Assembly (NCBI GenBank): GCA_006218025.1
Contig: VBWA01000029.1
Span: forward strand, 19,566 to 83,565
Direction of reading: 5' to 3'
DNA: 64,000 bases
Origin: Rhodocyclaceae bacterium
GTDB taxonomy: Bacteria > Pseudomonadota > Gammaproteobacteria > Burkholderiales > Rhodocyclaceae
Shown here: positions 19,410 to 28,242 of the stretch, piece by piece
Numbering within the stretch: position 1 is the stretch's first letter
Layout of the letters: the number at the start of each line of letters is the position of its first letter
Program-made: the position numbers and the translations under genes
The notes under the pieces: model-generated
Databases searched by the model: none
What the model was told of the DNA's origin: nothing
What the model saw: only the letters and a program-made list of their open reading frames with translations

Positions 19410-19882
19410 GCGAAACAGGCGCCGGCGGGGCCATCGATTCCCGCATGGATATCCACCAGATTCTCGACTACCTGCCGCACCGCTATCCGTTCCTGCTGGT
19501 CGATCGGGTGCTGGAAGTGGTTCCCGGCGAGCGGATTACCGCGCTGAAGAATGTCAGCATGAACGAACCGTTTTTCCCCGGCCACTACCCGCATCATCCG
19601 GTGATGCCCGGCGTTCTGGTGGTCGAGGCGATGGCGCAGACGGCGGCGATCCTCTCCTTCAAGACCATGGGCAGCAGGCCCGACGACAAATCGGTGTACT
19701 ATTTCGTCGGCATCGACAATGCGCGCTTCAAGAGGCCGGTCGGTCCCGGCGATCAACTGGTGATCGACGTCACGCTTTCCGCAAACAAGCGCGGCATATG
19801 GAAATTTTCGGCGACAGCGAAGGTGGATGGGCAGGTTGCCGCCGAAGCCGACCTGATCTGCGCTGTTCGTCCCACGCCCTGA
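19406..19882 (+). CDS. fabZ: 3-hydroxyacyl-[acyl-carrier-protein] dehydratase FabZ
   Basis: A 158-residue hotdog-fold dehydratase of fatty-acid elongation. The catalytic His and Glu are in [20 protein letters not shown]. The beginning [13 protein letters not shown] is a family signature. It competes with LpxA for 3-hydroxyacyl-ACP, and the genes overlap as TGATG at 19880-19884, so translation is probably coupled. Confidence 0.97.
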   Translation: MSETGAGGAIDSRMDIHQILDYLPHRYPFLLVDRVLEVVPGERITALKNVSMNEPFFPGHYPHHPVMPGVLVVEAMAQTAAILSFKTMGSRPDDKSVYYFVGIDNARFKRPVGPGDQLVIDVTLSANKRGIWKFSATAKVDGQVAAEADLICAVRPTP

Positions 19883-20655
19883 TGAGCGTCCATTCCACCG
19901 CCGTCGTCCATCCCGCGGCGAGGCTCGGCAAGGGCGTCGTCGTCGGTGCCTATTCGATCGTCGGCGAGCACGTCGAGATCGGCGATCACACCGTGATCGG
20001 GCCCCATGTCGTCGTCGCCGGCCATACGCGGATCGGCCGCGACAATCGCATTTTCCAGTTTTGTTCCATCGGCGAACAGCCGCAGGACAAGAAGTATGCG
20101 GGCGAGCCGACGCGGCTGGAAATCGGCGACCGCAACACCATTCGCGAGTTCTGCACCTTCAACTGCGGCACGGCGCAGGATGCCGGCGTCACCCGTCTCG
20201 GCGATGACAACTGGATCATGGCCTACGTGCATCTGGCGCACGATTGCCAAGTCGGCAACCAGACCATTTTCGCCAACAATGCACAGCTGGCCGGTCATGT
20301 GAAGGTTGGCGACTGGGCCATTCTCGGCGGCTTCACGGTGGTGCATCAGTTCGTCCGTATCGGCGCCCACAGCATCACCGCGATGGGCACCATCCTGCTG
20401 CAGGATCTGCCGCCCTATGTGATGGCCGCCGGCAATCCGGCCGCACCGCGCAGCATCAATGCCGAGGGCCTCAAGCGACGCGGCTTCTCGGGCGATGCCG
20501 TGGCGGCAGTGAAGCGCGCTTACAAGACGCTCTACAAGAGCGGCATGAAGCTCGATGAGGCGCGCGACAGCATTGCGGCAGAGTCTGCGACCGTACCGGA
20601 ACTGGCCTTGCTCGCCGGCTTTCTTGCCGCACCCGGACGCGGGATCATTCGCTGA
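19882..20655 (+). CDS. lpxA: UDP-N-acetylglucosamine acyltransferase
   Basis: A 257-residue trimeric beta-helix enzyme, first step of lipid A synthesis. The start ATG 19882 overlaps the fabZ stop. The catalytic His is in MAYVHLAHDCQVGN; hexapeptide repeats precede a helical C-terminal domain. The motif GGFTVVHQFVRIG binds the acyl chain. The order lpxD-fabZ-lpxA-lpxB is conserved in proteobacteria. Confidence 0.97.
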   Translation: MSVHSTAVVHPAARLGKGVVVGAYSIVGEHVEIGDHTVIGPHVVVAGHTRIGRDNRIFQFCSIGEQPQDKKYAGEPTRLEIGDRNTIREFCTFNCGTAQDAGVTRLGDDNWIMAYVHLAHDCQVGNQTIFANNAQLAGHVKVGDWAILGGFTVVHQFVRIGAHSITAMGTILLQDLPPYVMAAGNPAAPRSINAEGLKRRGFSGDAVAAVKRAYKTLYKSGMKLDEARDSIAAESATVPELALLAGFLAAPGRGIIR

Positions 20656-20659
20656 TTCC

Positions 20660-21811
20660 ATGAGACAGGTTCCAAGGATTGCCATGGTCGCCGGCGAAGC
20701 CTCCAGCGACCAGCTTGCCGCGCATCTCATCACCGCGCTGAAACAGCATTTGCCCGATGCGCAGTTTTACGGCATCGGCGGACCGAAAATGCAGCGCGAG
20801 GGCTTCGATTCGCTCTGGCCGGCGGAGATGCTGGCGGTGCGTGGCTATGCCGAAGTCCTGCGCCACTATCGGGCGATCACCCGTATGCGACGGCAGTTGC
20901 TGCACCGCCTGCTGAAAGACCGGCCCGATGTCTTCATCGGCGTCGACGGTTCGGATTTCAATCTCTGGCTGGAAAAGCGTCTCAAGCACAGCGGAATCCC
21001 GACCATCCACTTTGTCAGTCCGTCGATCTGGGCCTGGCGCAGAAGCCGGATGCGCAAGATCGTCCAGGCGGTAAGCCACATTCTTGCCCTCTACCCCTTC
21101 GAGCCTGAGCTGTACCAGGGGACCGCAGTCAAGTGCAGCTATGTCGGCCATCCGCTGGCCGATGTGATTCCGCTCGAAATCGATCAGCGCGTGGCGCGCG
21201 AGCGGCTCGGCGTGCCGCAGGATCAGCCGGTGATCGCGCTGCTGCCGGGCAGCCGCCAATCCGAGCTGCATTTCATGGCCGAGACATTTGTGGAGACCGC
21301 CAAGCTGCTGCTGGCGCGCTATCCGAAATTGCAGTTCCTGGTGCCGCTGGTTTCACGCGAGACGCGTCTGCAATTCGAGACCGCCTTGTGGAAGCTGAAG
21401 GCCGACGAGTTGCCCTTCACGCTGATGTTCGGCCATGCCGCGGAAGCCGTCGCGGCCAGCGATGCCGTGCTGGTTGCCAGCGGCACTGCGACGCTGGAGA
21501 CCGCACTGGTGGGCCGGCCCATGGTGATTGCCTACAAAATGTCGCCCTGGTCATGGCGGCTGATGCGCGGCATGCGCTATCTGCCCTGGGTCGGGCTGCC
21601 CAATATTCTCGCCGGGCGCTATGTCGTGCCCGAATTCCTGCAGGACGAGGCGACGCCGGAGAACCTTGCCCAGGCGCTGGGCAACCTGCTGGTCGACCGT
21701 CAGGCGCGCGCTGCCATCGCCCGCGTCTTCGACGGCATTCATCGCCAGCTGCGACAGAACACGGCGCAGAAGGCGGCCGACGCGGTGCTGCCCTACCTGC
21801 AGAAGGCATGA
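20660..21811 (+). CDS. lpxB: Lipid-A-disaccharide synthase
   Basis: A 383-residue GT19 enzyme joining UDP-2,3-diacylglucosamine and lipid X. The start ATG 20660 is 4 bases after lpxA; an upstream extension within lpxA is ignored. Motifs: VAGEASSDQLAA (usually GEASGD), FIGVDGSDFN with the catalytic Asp region, SPSIWAWRRSR, YVGHPLAD and LLPGSRQSEL. The Gly-to-Ser change in the first motif is a small departure from the norm; the rest is standard. Confidence 0.95.
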   Translation: MRQVPRIAMVAGEASSDQLAAHLITALKQHLPDAQFYGIGGPKMQREGFDSLWPAEMLAVRGYAEVLRHYRAITRMRRQLLHRLLKDRPDVFIGVDGSDFNLWLEKRLKHSGIPTIHFVSPSIWAWRRSRMRKIVQAVSHILALYPFEPELYQGTAVKCSYVGHPLADVIPLEIDQRVARERLGVPQDQPVIALLPGSRQSELHFMAETFVETAKLLLARYPKLQFLVPLVSRETRLQFETALWKLKADELPFTLMFGHAAEAVAASDAVLVASGTATLETALVGRPMVIAYKMSPWSWRLMRGMRYLPWVGLPNILAGRYVVPEFLQDEATPENLAQALGNLLVDRQARAAIARVFDGIHRQLRQNTAQKAADAVLPYLQKA

Positions 21812-21828
21812 TTCTGCAGAACGCGTTT

Positions 21829-21977
21829 GATCCGCAGATTTCGCCGATTGACGCAGATGGGTCAGGGCCTTGCTTGGCCAGATCGCACCACCTGCCGGGT
21901 GACTCATGGGCGCTGGCCACTGCGTTGTTCTCCCTGCGTAATCTGCGTCATCTGCGGATCGAACTGAGGTTTTTTGG
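21829..21977. repeat. Inverted CCGCAGAT repeat, copy 1
   Basis: The left arm 21829-21858 (starting GATCCGCAGATTTCGCC) and right arm 21934-21960 (ending CATCTGCGGATC) are inverted copies around a spacer of about 75 bases, followed by GAACTGAGGTTTTTTGG. The second copy, with the same tail, is at 52982-53060. It fills the gap between lpxB and rnhB, and rnhB starts at the very next base. Confidence 0.75.
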
Positions 21978-22562
21978 ATGATCCGTCTGGTCTGCGGCGT
22001 CGACGAGGCCGGGCGCGGTCCGCTTGCCGGACCGGTCTATGCGGCTGCCGTGATCCTCGATCCGGCGCGGCCCATCGAAGGCTTGGCTGACTCGAAAAAA
22101 CTCTCCGAAAGCAGGCGCGATTTTCTCGCCCTGGAAATCCGCGACAAGGCGCTGGCCTTCGGCATTGCCTGGGCATCGGTCGAGGAGATCGACAGCATCA
22201 ACATCCTGCAGGCAACGCTGCTGGCGATGCGCCGCGCGGTGGAAGCCCTGGTGGTGCAACCAGGCGAGGCGCTGATCGATGGCAACCGCTGCCCGGCGCT
22301 GGCGATGCCGGCGCGCGCCATCATCGGCGGCGATGCAACGGAGCCAGCAATTTCGGCCGCCTCGATTCTCGCCAAGACGGCGCGCGATGCCGAGATGCGA
22401 CGCATCCATGAGGCATTTCCGCAGTATGCGCTGGATCGCCACAAGGGCTATGACACGGTGGCGCACCGCGCCGCGCTGGCGCTGCACGGGCCCGCTGCAT
22501 TTCACCGCAAGAGTTTCGCGCCGGTGCGGGAGTTGCTCGCTGTGCGGAAGACGGAAGCATGA
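21978..22562 (+). CDS. rnhB: Ribonuclease HII
   Basis: A 194-residue RNase HII that removes ribonucleotides and RNA primers from DNA duplexes. The [12 protein letters not shown] motif holds the first acidic residues, followed by LADSKKLSE, and the C-terminal half has HKGYDTVAH and [14 protein letters not shown]. The gene directly follows a dispersed repeat and overlaps the next gene by 4 bases. Confidence 0.96.
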   Translation: MIRLVCGVDEAGRGPLAGPVYAAAVILDPARPIEGLADSKKLSESRRDFLALEIRDKALAFGIAWASVEEIDSINILQATLLAMRRAVEALVVQPGEALIDGNRCPALAMPARAIIGGDATEPAISAASILAKTARDAEMRRIHEAFPQYALDRHKGYDTVAHRAALALHGPAAFHRKSFAPVRELLAVRKTEA

Positions 22563-23419
22563 GCGAGCCTCGCCATATCACCTCGCGCGACAATCCAAGC
22601 TTCAAGGCGCTGCGCGCCGTGGTCGACGATCCGCGCCGGCAGGGTAGGGCCTGGCTCGACGGGATTCATCTGGTGAAGACCTGCCTGGACCGAGGCGTCG
22701 GCGTCAGGCAGCTTCTGGTGAGCGAGAGCGGGCAGCGCAATGCGGAGATTGCCGAACTGCTGCAAGCGGCGGCGGGTGTCGATTGCCTGATCCTGCGCGA
22801 CAGCCTGTTCCGCGAGATTTCCGGGCTGGGCAGCCCGACAGGAGTTGCCGCGGTGATCGACATACCGCCGGCGCCTGCGGGCGGGATTACGGGCGATGCG
22901 GTATTGCTCGACGCGGTACAGGATGCCGGCAATGTCGGCGCCATTCTGCGTACTGCGGCCGCTGCCGGCGTGCGCGATGTGCTGCTGGGTCCCGGCTGCG
23001 CGGGTGCATGGTCGCCGCGCGTGTTGCGCGCAGGGCAGGGAGCACATTTCTCGCTGACGATCCGCGAACAAGTCGATCTGGTTGCAGCGCTGGCCGTCTG
23101 CCCGGCGACTTCGGTGGCGACCGTCGCGCGCGACGGCGCAAGCCTCTATGACATCGATCTCACCGGGCCGATCGTCTGGCTGGTGGGCAACGAAGGCGCG
23201 GGGCTGTCGCCGGACCTTATCGCTGCGGCGAAAGTACGCGTCACCATTCCGCTTGCGAGCGGTACCGAATCGCTCAACGTGGCAGCGGCAGCCGCGGTGT
23301 GCCTGTTCGAGGCGAGTCGTCAGCGCCTGCTCCCACCGGGGGATACCGTCCCCAGCAGAAGCCGGGGACATATCCCACCGGGGGATACCGTCCCCAGCAG
23401 AAGCCGGGGACATAAATGA
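22559..23419 (+). CDS. TrmH/SpoU-family RNA 2'-O-methyltransferase (RlmB-like) with repeat-encoded tail
   Basis: A 286-residue SPOUT methyltransferase. The N-terminal substrate-binding domain (residues 1-100) precedes motif 1 [21 protein letters not shown], motif 2 [13 protein letters not shown] and motif 3 [27 protein letters not shown]. It probably uses SAM to methylate a ribose in 23S rRNA or tRNA; the exact target is not clear from sequence. The last ~29 residues come from two perfect 42-base tandem repeats (23331-23414) encoding [13 protein letters not shown] twice, which are not part of the family. Confidence 0.9.
   Translation: MSEPRHITSRDNPSFKALRAVVDDPRRQGRAWLDGIHLVKTCLDRGVGVRQLLVSESGQRNAEIAELLQAAAGVDCLILRDSLFREISGLGSPTGVAAVIDIPPAPAGGITGDAVLLDAVQDAGNVGAILRTAAAAGVRDVLLGPGCAGAWSPRVLRAGQGAHFSLTIREQVDLVAALAVCPATSVATVARDGASLYDIDLTGPIVWLVGNEGAGLSPDLIAAAKVRVTIPLASGTESLNVAAAAAVCLFEASRQRLLPPGDTVPSRSRGHIPPGDTVPSRSRGHK
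23331..23414 (+). repeat. Two perfect 42-base tandem repeats inside a coding end
   Basis: Bases 23331-23372 and 23373-23414 are identical. Each unit contains the short inverted pair GGGGATACCGTCCCC and a CCGGGGACA end, a pattern seen in dispersed palindromic repeats. Since 42 is a multiple of 3, both units are read in frame as the C-terminal tail of the RlmB-like protein. Confidence 0.85.
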
Positions 23420-23422
23420 AAC

Positions 23423-23443
23423 AGGCCCGCACAAGGCGGGCCT
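23423..23443 (-). terminator. Hairpin terminator for HU gene
   Basis: A perfect 8-base stem, AGGCCCGC (23423-23430) and GCGGGCCT (23436-23443), lies 24 bases after the hup stop and is followed on the minus strand by a moderately T-rich run (GTTTCATTTAT). It may also stop transcripts from the upstream plus-strand operon. Confidence 0.6.
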
Positions 23444-23467
23444 TAAGGAAACACGAAACGCTGGCTC

Positions 23468-23764
23468 TTACTTCTTCTTGGCGGCCTTCTTGCCGGCAAC
23501 GGCAGCCTTGAAGGTGGCGCCGGCCGTGAAGCGCGGCACGGTGGTGGCAGCGATCTTGAGTTCCTTGCCGGTTTGCGGGTTGCGGCCAACGCGCGCGGCG
23601 CGCTTCGATGACTTGAAGCTACCGAATCCAATCAGGGTAACGGTGTCACCCTTCGACACGGTTTTGACGATGGCAGCGATCATGGCGGACAGTGCCTTTT
23701 CGGCAGCGGCCTTGCTGATGTCGGCTTCCTTGGCGGTGATTTCGATCAGTTCAGACTTGTTCAT
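23468..23764 (-). CDS. hup: DNA-binding protein HU (HupA/HupB type)
   Basis: A 98-residue HU-family nucleoid protein. Signatures: MNKSELIEITAKEADISK, the LIGFGSFKSSKRAAR turn and GRNPQTGKEL at the tip of the DNA-binding arm. The C-terminus is a short lysine/alanine tail (KKAAKKK), longer than E. coli HU. It bends and compacts DNA. It is transcribed alone from its own promoter against the upstream operon. Confidence 0.95.
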   Translation of the reverse strand: MNKSELIEITAKEADISKAAAEKALSAMIAAIVKTVSKGDTVTLIGFGSFKSSKRAARVGRNPQTGKELKIAATTVPRFTAGATFKAAVAGKKAAKKK

Positions 23765-24086
23765 GTGTGACCTCGTGGGAGTGATGGTGGTAGTAGCGGG
23801 TTGAATTCTATGCGAATGCTAACGACGTGTGACAAACAATTCTTTGCGCAGGACAGGTTTTTGAAAATTGTATCAATACTGCAGCGGGTCATGTTCCGGC
23901 GATGCACCATTGGCGCTCGAATCTTCGCGTGGCCCCGAATGCTCGCATAATCTGGCGAATCGGGAAAGACGTACAAGGCAAAGGCGATAAAATATTCTTT
24001 TTGAGAGGTAAGCTGGCCGCTGCGGCCGGATTCCGCCTGGCGGCCCGTCAATCGGCCGCGGCAGTCAACAGAAGGAAGCGAAGACA
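23765..24086. other. Gap of 322 bases: hup promoter region and nfeD upstream region
   Basis: The gap between the divergent hup and nfeD genes is clearly more AT-rich than its surroundings. On the minus strand a possible hup promoter has TTGTCA (23830-23835) and TAGAAT (23805-23810), with a long spacer of 19. On the plus strand a run GATAAAATATTCTTTTTGAG near 23988-24007 could contain the nfeD promoter, but I cannot fix its elements. I see no gene in it. Confidence 0.4.
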
Positions 24087-24539
24087 ATGGAACTTGCTTG
24101 GTGGCACTGGATGGTTCTCGGTCTCGGCTTGGGTCTCCTGGAACTCGTCGTCCCCAGCTTCTTCATCATCTGGTTCGGCCTGGGCGCGCTGCTGGTGGGT
24201 ATCGCCATGCTGGCGGCACCGGGCATCGCTTTCAGCACACAGATCGTACTGTGGACCCTGGCTTCGGTGGCCATGACCGTTTTCTGGTTCCGGGTCTTCC
24301 GCAAGGATGGCGGCAAGACGCGATCCGGCCAGGCGAACGAGGTACTCGGCGAGATCGGTGTCCTGGTCAGGGCGGTGGAACCGCTGGGAGTGGAGTCGGG
24401 GCGCGGTGAAGTGCGCTTCCAGAAGCCGGTCATGGGCTCCGACGTCTGGCCCTGCCTCGCCGACGAAGCCATTGCGGCCGGGGAGCGGGTCAGGGTATTG
24501 GCGGTAGACGGGCAACTCTTGAAGGTAGGCAAATACTGA
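24087..24539 (+). CDS. NfeD-family membrane protein
   Basis: A 150-residue protein with two or three membrane segments in residues 1-70 (WWHWMVLGLGLGLLELVVPSFF... start) and a C-terminal OB-fold domain (residues ~85-150) ending GERVRVLAVDGQLLKVGKY. NfeD proteins pair with SPFH/stomatin partners, encoded 11 bases downstream here. The pair is thought to act on membrane microdomains and membrane-protein quality control. Confidence 0.9.
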   Translation: MELAWWHWMVLGLGLGLLELVVPSFFIIWFGLGALLVGIAMLAAPGIAFSTQIVLWTLASVAMTVFWFRVFRKDGGKTRSGQANEVLGEIGVLVRAVEPLGVESGRGEVRFQKPVMGSDVWPCLADEAIAAGERVRVLAVDGQLLKVGKY

Positions 24540-24550
24540 AGGGGCAGGTC

Positions 24551-25405
24551 ATGGGTGAATTCGCTATTTTTGTCGTTGCAGTATTTGTCTTTGTCGCCGT
24601 CACGATCGCCAAGGGCGTTCGCATCGTGCCCCAAGGTGAGGAATGGATCGTCGAGCGGCTGGGCAAGTACCACACCACGCTGCGTCCCGGACTCAACATC
24701 ATCATTCCCTACATCGATCAGGTGCGCTACAAACTGGTGACCAAGGACATCATTCTCGATGTGCAGGAGCAGGAGGTCATCACCAAGGACAACGCGGTGA
24801 TCCTGACCAACGCGATTGCCTTCATCAAGGTGACCGATCCGATCAAGGCGGTCTACGGCGTCACGGATTTCTCCGAGGCGATCCGCAACATGATCATGAC
24901 CACGCTGCGTTCGATCATCGGCGAGATGACGCTCGACGAAGCGCTTTCCAACCGGGACAAGATCAAAGCGCGCCTGCGCGAAGGCGTGGCCGACGAGGCC
25001 ATCGACTGGGGCCTGACGGTGAAGTCGGTCGAGATCCAGGACATCAATCCGTCCGAATCCATGCAAAAGGCCATGGAGGCGCAGGCCTCGGCGGAGCGCG
25101 AGCGCAAGGCTATGGTGACCAAGGCGGAAGGAACCAAGCAATCCACCATTCTCAATGCCGAGGCGCTACTGCAGGCCGCCCGTCTGCAGGCCGAAGCGCA
25201 GATCACGCTGGCCGATGCATCGGCCGAGGCGATCAGGCGTGTCGGCGCGGCGATCGGCAGCGAGGATGCCCCGATGCGTTATATGCTGGGTGAGAAGTAT
25301 ATTCAGGCCATCGGCAATTTGGCCAAGTCGGACAATGCCAAGACGGTATTGATTCCGGCCGACATCCAGGAAACCCTGCGCGGCATCCTCGGCAGTCGCA
25401 AATAA
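24551..25405 (+). CDS. SPFH/stomatin family protein (QmcA-like)
   Basis: A 284-residue protein with one N-terminal membrane anchor (residues 2-20) and an SPFH domain (VPQGEEWIVERLGKYHTTLRPGLN, then EIQDINPSESMQKAMEAQASAERE). The C-terminal third is a charged helix that drives oligomerisation. Stomatins of this type assemble large rings at the inner membrane and work with FtsH-type proteases and NfeD. It follows nfeD directly in the same operon. Confidence 0.92.
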   Translation: MGEFAIFVVAVFVFVAVTIAKGVRIVPQGEEWIVERLGKYHTTLRPGLNIIIPYIDQVRYKLVTKDIILDVQEQEVITKDNAVILTNAIAFIKVTDPIKAVYGVTDFSEAIRNMIMTTLRSIIGEMTLDEALSNRDKIKARLREGVADEAIDWGLTVKSVEIQDINPSESMQKAMEAQASAERERKAMVTKAEGTKQSTILNAEALLQAARLQAEAQITLADASAEAIRRVGAAIGSEDAPMRYMLGEKYIQAIGNLAKSDNAKTVLIPADIQETLRGILGSRK

Positions 25406-25443
25406 GCGCAGGCCGGCGATTTCGCATCTCCCGTAATTTTCCA

Positions 25444-26133
25444 ATGCGCCTGTTGGCTTTCGAGACCGCGACCCGGCGCCCGTCGGTCGCGCTGTGGCAG
25501 GACGGCGCGACTATCGAGCGCGCCGAGGAAGTGCCCAACGGCGGCTCCGAACGCCTGCTGCCGTGGATGCACGAGTTGCTGGCGGAGGCCGGTCTGACGC
25601 TGGCGCAGATCGACGGCATTGCCTTCGGCGCCGGCCCCGGCGGCTTTACCGGACTGCGCCTGGCCTGCGGGGTGGCGCAGGGATTGGCCTGGGGCCTCGA
25701 CCTTCCCGTGATGCCGGTGTCGACCCTGGAAGCGCTGGCGCTGGCGTCCGGCAAGCGCGAGGTCTGGGCCTGCCTCGATGCGCGGATGAATGAGGTGTAT
25801 AGCGCGGTCTATCTGGTCGATGGGGCTGCCGTGCAGCAAGTTACGGCCCCCGTCTGCCTGCCGCCCGCCGTGGTGCCGGCGCCGACTGTTGCCGGCGTCT
25901 GGGGCGTGGGCGACGGTTTTGCGGCCTATGGCGATTTGCTGATCGCCGGAAAGCGGGATCTCGCGGGGGTGCGTGCCGATGTGTGTCCGACCGCCGCCGC
26001 CGTGCTGCGCATCGCCGCGCCGGCGTTTGCGCGCGGCGACGCGGTGTCGCCCGCGCAGGCGCAGCCTATCTACGTGCGCGACAAGGTGGCCTTTACGACC
26101 GCCGAGCGAATCGCGCGCGGCGGGGCGAAATAG
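25444..26133 (+). CDS. tsaB: tRNA N6-threonylcarbamoyladenosine biosynthesis protein TsaB
   Basis: A 229-residue ASKHA-fold protein, partner of TsaD in t6A37 synthesis. The beginning LLAFETATRRPSVALWQ and the segment IAFGAGPGGFTGLRLACGVAQGLAWGL are typical. It supports TsaD rather than catalysing. The stop (TAG, 26131-26133) overlaps the GTG start of rimI. Confidence 0.94.
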   Translation: MRLLAFETATRRPSVALWQDGATIERAEEVPNGGSERLLPWMHELLAEAGLTLAQIDGIAFGAGPGGFTGLRLACGVAQGLAWGLDLPVMPVSTLEALALASGKREVWACLDARMNEVYSAVYLVDGAAVQQVTAPVCLPPAVVPAPTVAGVWGVGDGFAAYGDLLIAGKRDLAGVRADVCPTAAAVLRIAAPAFARGDAVSPAQAQPIYVRDKVAFTTAERIARGGAK

Positions 26134-26573
26134 TGCTGCACTTTTCGCTCATGACGGAGGCGGAGCTCGATGCGGTGGCCGCGGCGGAAGCGCGCATCTA
26201 TGACTTCCCCTGGACGCGCGGCAACTTCGCGGATTCGCTGGCGGCCGGCCATGGCGCCTGGCTGGCGGAGGAGGGTGGCCGCATGGTCGGCTATGCGGTC
26301 ATGATGCAGGTGGTGGACGAAGCGCACCTGCTGAATATCAGCGTGCTGCCGGAATTGCAGCATGGTGGCCGCGGCTCGGCGCTGCTGCTCCACCTTTTCG
26401 ACCAGGCCCGGCGACAGGGCACAACGCGCATGCTGCTCGAGGTGCGCCCCGGCAATGTGTCCGGGCAGGACTTCTACCGGCGCTATGGCTTTGCCGAAAT
26501 CGGGCGGCGTCCGGATTATTATCCGGCGCATGAAGGCCGCGAGGACGCCATCGTGATGGCACGCGACTTATGA
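26133..26573 (+). CDS. rimI: Ribosomal-protein-alanine N-acetyltransferase RimI
   Basis: A GNAT acetyltransferase of about 146 residues from GTG 26133, which overlaps the tsaB stop; ATG 26151 is a possible later start, and the long upstream open frame lies in tsaB. The acetyl-CoA loop is ELQHGGRGSALLLHL, followed by RMLLEVRPGNVSGQDFYRRYGFAEIGRRPDYY. It acetylates the N-terminus of ribosomal protein S18 in model species. tsaB-rimI pairing is common. Confidence 0.92.
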   Translation: MLHFSLMTEAELDAVAAAEARIYDFPWTRGNFADSLAAGHGAWLAEEGGRMVGYAVMMQVVDEAHLLNISVLPELQHGGRGSALLLHLFDQARRQGTTRMLLEVRPGNVSGQDFYRRYGFAEIGRRPDYYPAHEGREDAIVMARDL

Positions 26574-27310
26574 GCAGGAACGACATTCTGCGCGAGATGG
26601 GCCTCGGCCCCGTCTGGAAATTGCGCGCTGCGCCCGCGGCAATGCCTGTCGAGCAAGCCATGATGGCATCGACTGTCGCTGCCGAGCCGCTGCCGGAGAC
26701 CGCGCCGGCCATACCCGTCGTGCCCGTTTCACCCGCTCCGTCCGCCGGGATGGACTGGGATGAACTCGCCGCGACGGTGGCGGCGTGCCGTCAGTGCCGG
26801 CTTGGCGAGACGCGCAAGCAGGCCGTGCTCGGCGTCGGCGACCGCAATGCCGATTGGCTGTTCGTCGGCGAAGGGCCGGGCGCAGAAGAAGATGAGCGCG
26901 GCGAACCCTTCGTCGGCCAGGCCGGCAAGCTGCTCGACAACATGCTGGCGGCGATCGGCCTCAAGCGTGGCGAGGACGTCTATATCGCCAATGCTGTCAA
27001 GTGCCGGCCGCCCGAGAACCGTACCCCCGCGCCGGAAGAGGCGGCGGCCTGCAAGCCCTACCTGGAACGGCAGATCGAATTGATCCAGCCGAAGCTGATC
27101 GTCGCGCTCGGCCGGCCGGCGGCGCAGACGCTGCTGCAAGCCGAGGTGAAGATCGCTGCCGCACGCGGCAAGCTGCACGACTATCGCGGCATCCCGCTGA
27201 TCGTCACCTATCATCCGGCCTACCTGCTGCGCACCCTGCCGGACAAGGCCAGGGCGTGGGAGGATCTTTGCTTCATGAGGCGGACGATGCAAGAAAGGAA
27301 AGGCGACTGA
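26570..27310 (+). CDS. Uracil-DNA glycosylase, family 4 (Fe-S)
   Basis: A 246-residue protein. A ~65-residue variable N-terminal part ([10 protein letters not shown] then Pro/Ala-rich) precedes the catalytic domain. Motif A is [26 protein letters not shown] and motif B is TYHPAYLLR. Cysteines for a 4Fe-4S cluster appear as CRQCRLG near residue 70 and as Cys in NAVKCRPP and AACKPYL. It removes uracil from DNA. Overlaps rimI by 4 bases. Confidence 0.92.
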   Translation: MSRNDILREMGLGPVWKLRAAPAAMPVEQAMMASTVAAEPLPETAPAIPVVPVSPAPSAGMDWDELAATVAACRQCRLGETRKQAVLGVGDRNADWLFVGEGPGAEEDERGEPFVGQAGKLLDNMLAAIGLKRGEDVYIANAVKCRPPENRTPAPEEAAACKPYLERQIELIQPKLIVALGRPAAQTLLQAEVKIAAARGKLHDYRGIPLIVTYHPAYLLRTLPDKARAWEDLCFMRRTMQERKGD

Positions 27311-28224
27311 TGTCTCACGGCAGCGAAGGTTCGGTGCGGGCGATTTTCTATGCGCTGGGGGCGAACTTCGGCATTGCGGTGGCGAAGTACGTCGCGGCCT
27401 TCTGGACCGGTTCCGGCTCGATGCTGGCCGAGGCGATTCATTCCACGGCCGACTGCGCCAACCAGTTGCTGCTGCTGCTGGGCTTGAAGCAGGCGCGCCG
27501 TCCCGCCAGCGCCGACTTTCCGCTCGGTCATCACCGAGTCACCTACTTCTGGTCGATGATCGTGGCATTGATGCTGTTCTTCATGGGTGGTGCGTTTTCC
27601 GTCTATGAAGGCATCGAGCGTCTGCTGCATCCGCAGCCGCTGCAACACGGTCTGATCGCCATGGCGGTACTGGCCTGTGCCGTGGTGCTGGAAGCGTTCT
27701 CGCTGTGGGGTGCGCTGAAGGAGATTCGCAAGATCGCCGGGCCCCAGCCATTTCTGGCCTGGTTCCGCGAGACCCGCCAGTCCGAATTGATGGTGGTCGC
27801 GGGCGAGGATATCGCCGCGCTGCTCGGCCTCGCGCTGGCCTTTGTTGCGGTCGCCGCCAGCGTGGTCACCGGCAACCCGATGTGGGATGCGCTGGGCACC
27901 CTGGCGATCGGCGTGGTGTTGATGGTGATCGCGATCGCGGTGATGATCGAGGTCAAGGGCCTGATCGTCGGCGAATCGGCGGCGCCGCAACTGCGCGCCG
28001 AGATCGAGAGTTTTGTGGCCGCCCAGCCCGAAGTCGAAAAGGTACTGAACGTCATCACGCTTGCCTGGGGCGACAAGGTGGTGATAGCGGTCAAGGCACA
28101 CATGCGCGACATGGAAACCCAGACCGGATTGCAGATGGTCGATGCCATCAATGCCGTCGAGGCGCGCATGCAGGAGCGCTTTCCGAGCGCGCAGTGGGTG
28201 TTTTTCGAGCCGGATACGCGCTGA
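27310..28224 (+). CDS. Cation diffusion facilitator transporter (ZnT9-like branch)
   Basis: A 304-residue CDF protein starting at ATG 27310 in a TGATG overlap with the glycosylase gene. It has six membrane segments. The metal-site motif of segment II reads MLAEAIHSTADCANQLLLLLG, the form found in the ZnT9-like branch rather than the DxxxD of YiiP. A second site lies in GEDIAALLGLALA. The cytoplasmic C-terminal domain covers residues ~210-304. The metal exported (Zn, Mn or Fe) cannot be told from sequence. Confidence 0.88.
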   Translation: MSHGSEGSVRAIFYALGANFGIAVAKYVAAFWTGSGSMLAEAIHSTADCANQLLLLLGLKQARRPASADFPLGHHRVTYFWSMIVALMLFFMGGAFSVYEGIERLLHPQPLQHGLIAMAVLACAVVLEAFSLWGALKEIRKIAGPQPFLAWFRETRQSELMVVAGEDIAALLGLALAFVAVAASVVTGNPMWDALGTLAIGVVLMVIAIAVMIEVKGLIVGESAAPQLRAEIESFVAAQPEVEKVLNVITLAWGDKVVIAVKAHMRDMETQTGLQMVDAINAVEARMQERFPSAQWVFFEPDTR

Positions 28225-28242
28225 GAACGACGGTTTCCCTTC

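Noticed and set aside
23331..23414. Possible CRISPR array
   Set aside because: Only two adjoining 42-base units without spacers, inside a coding end.
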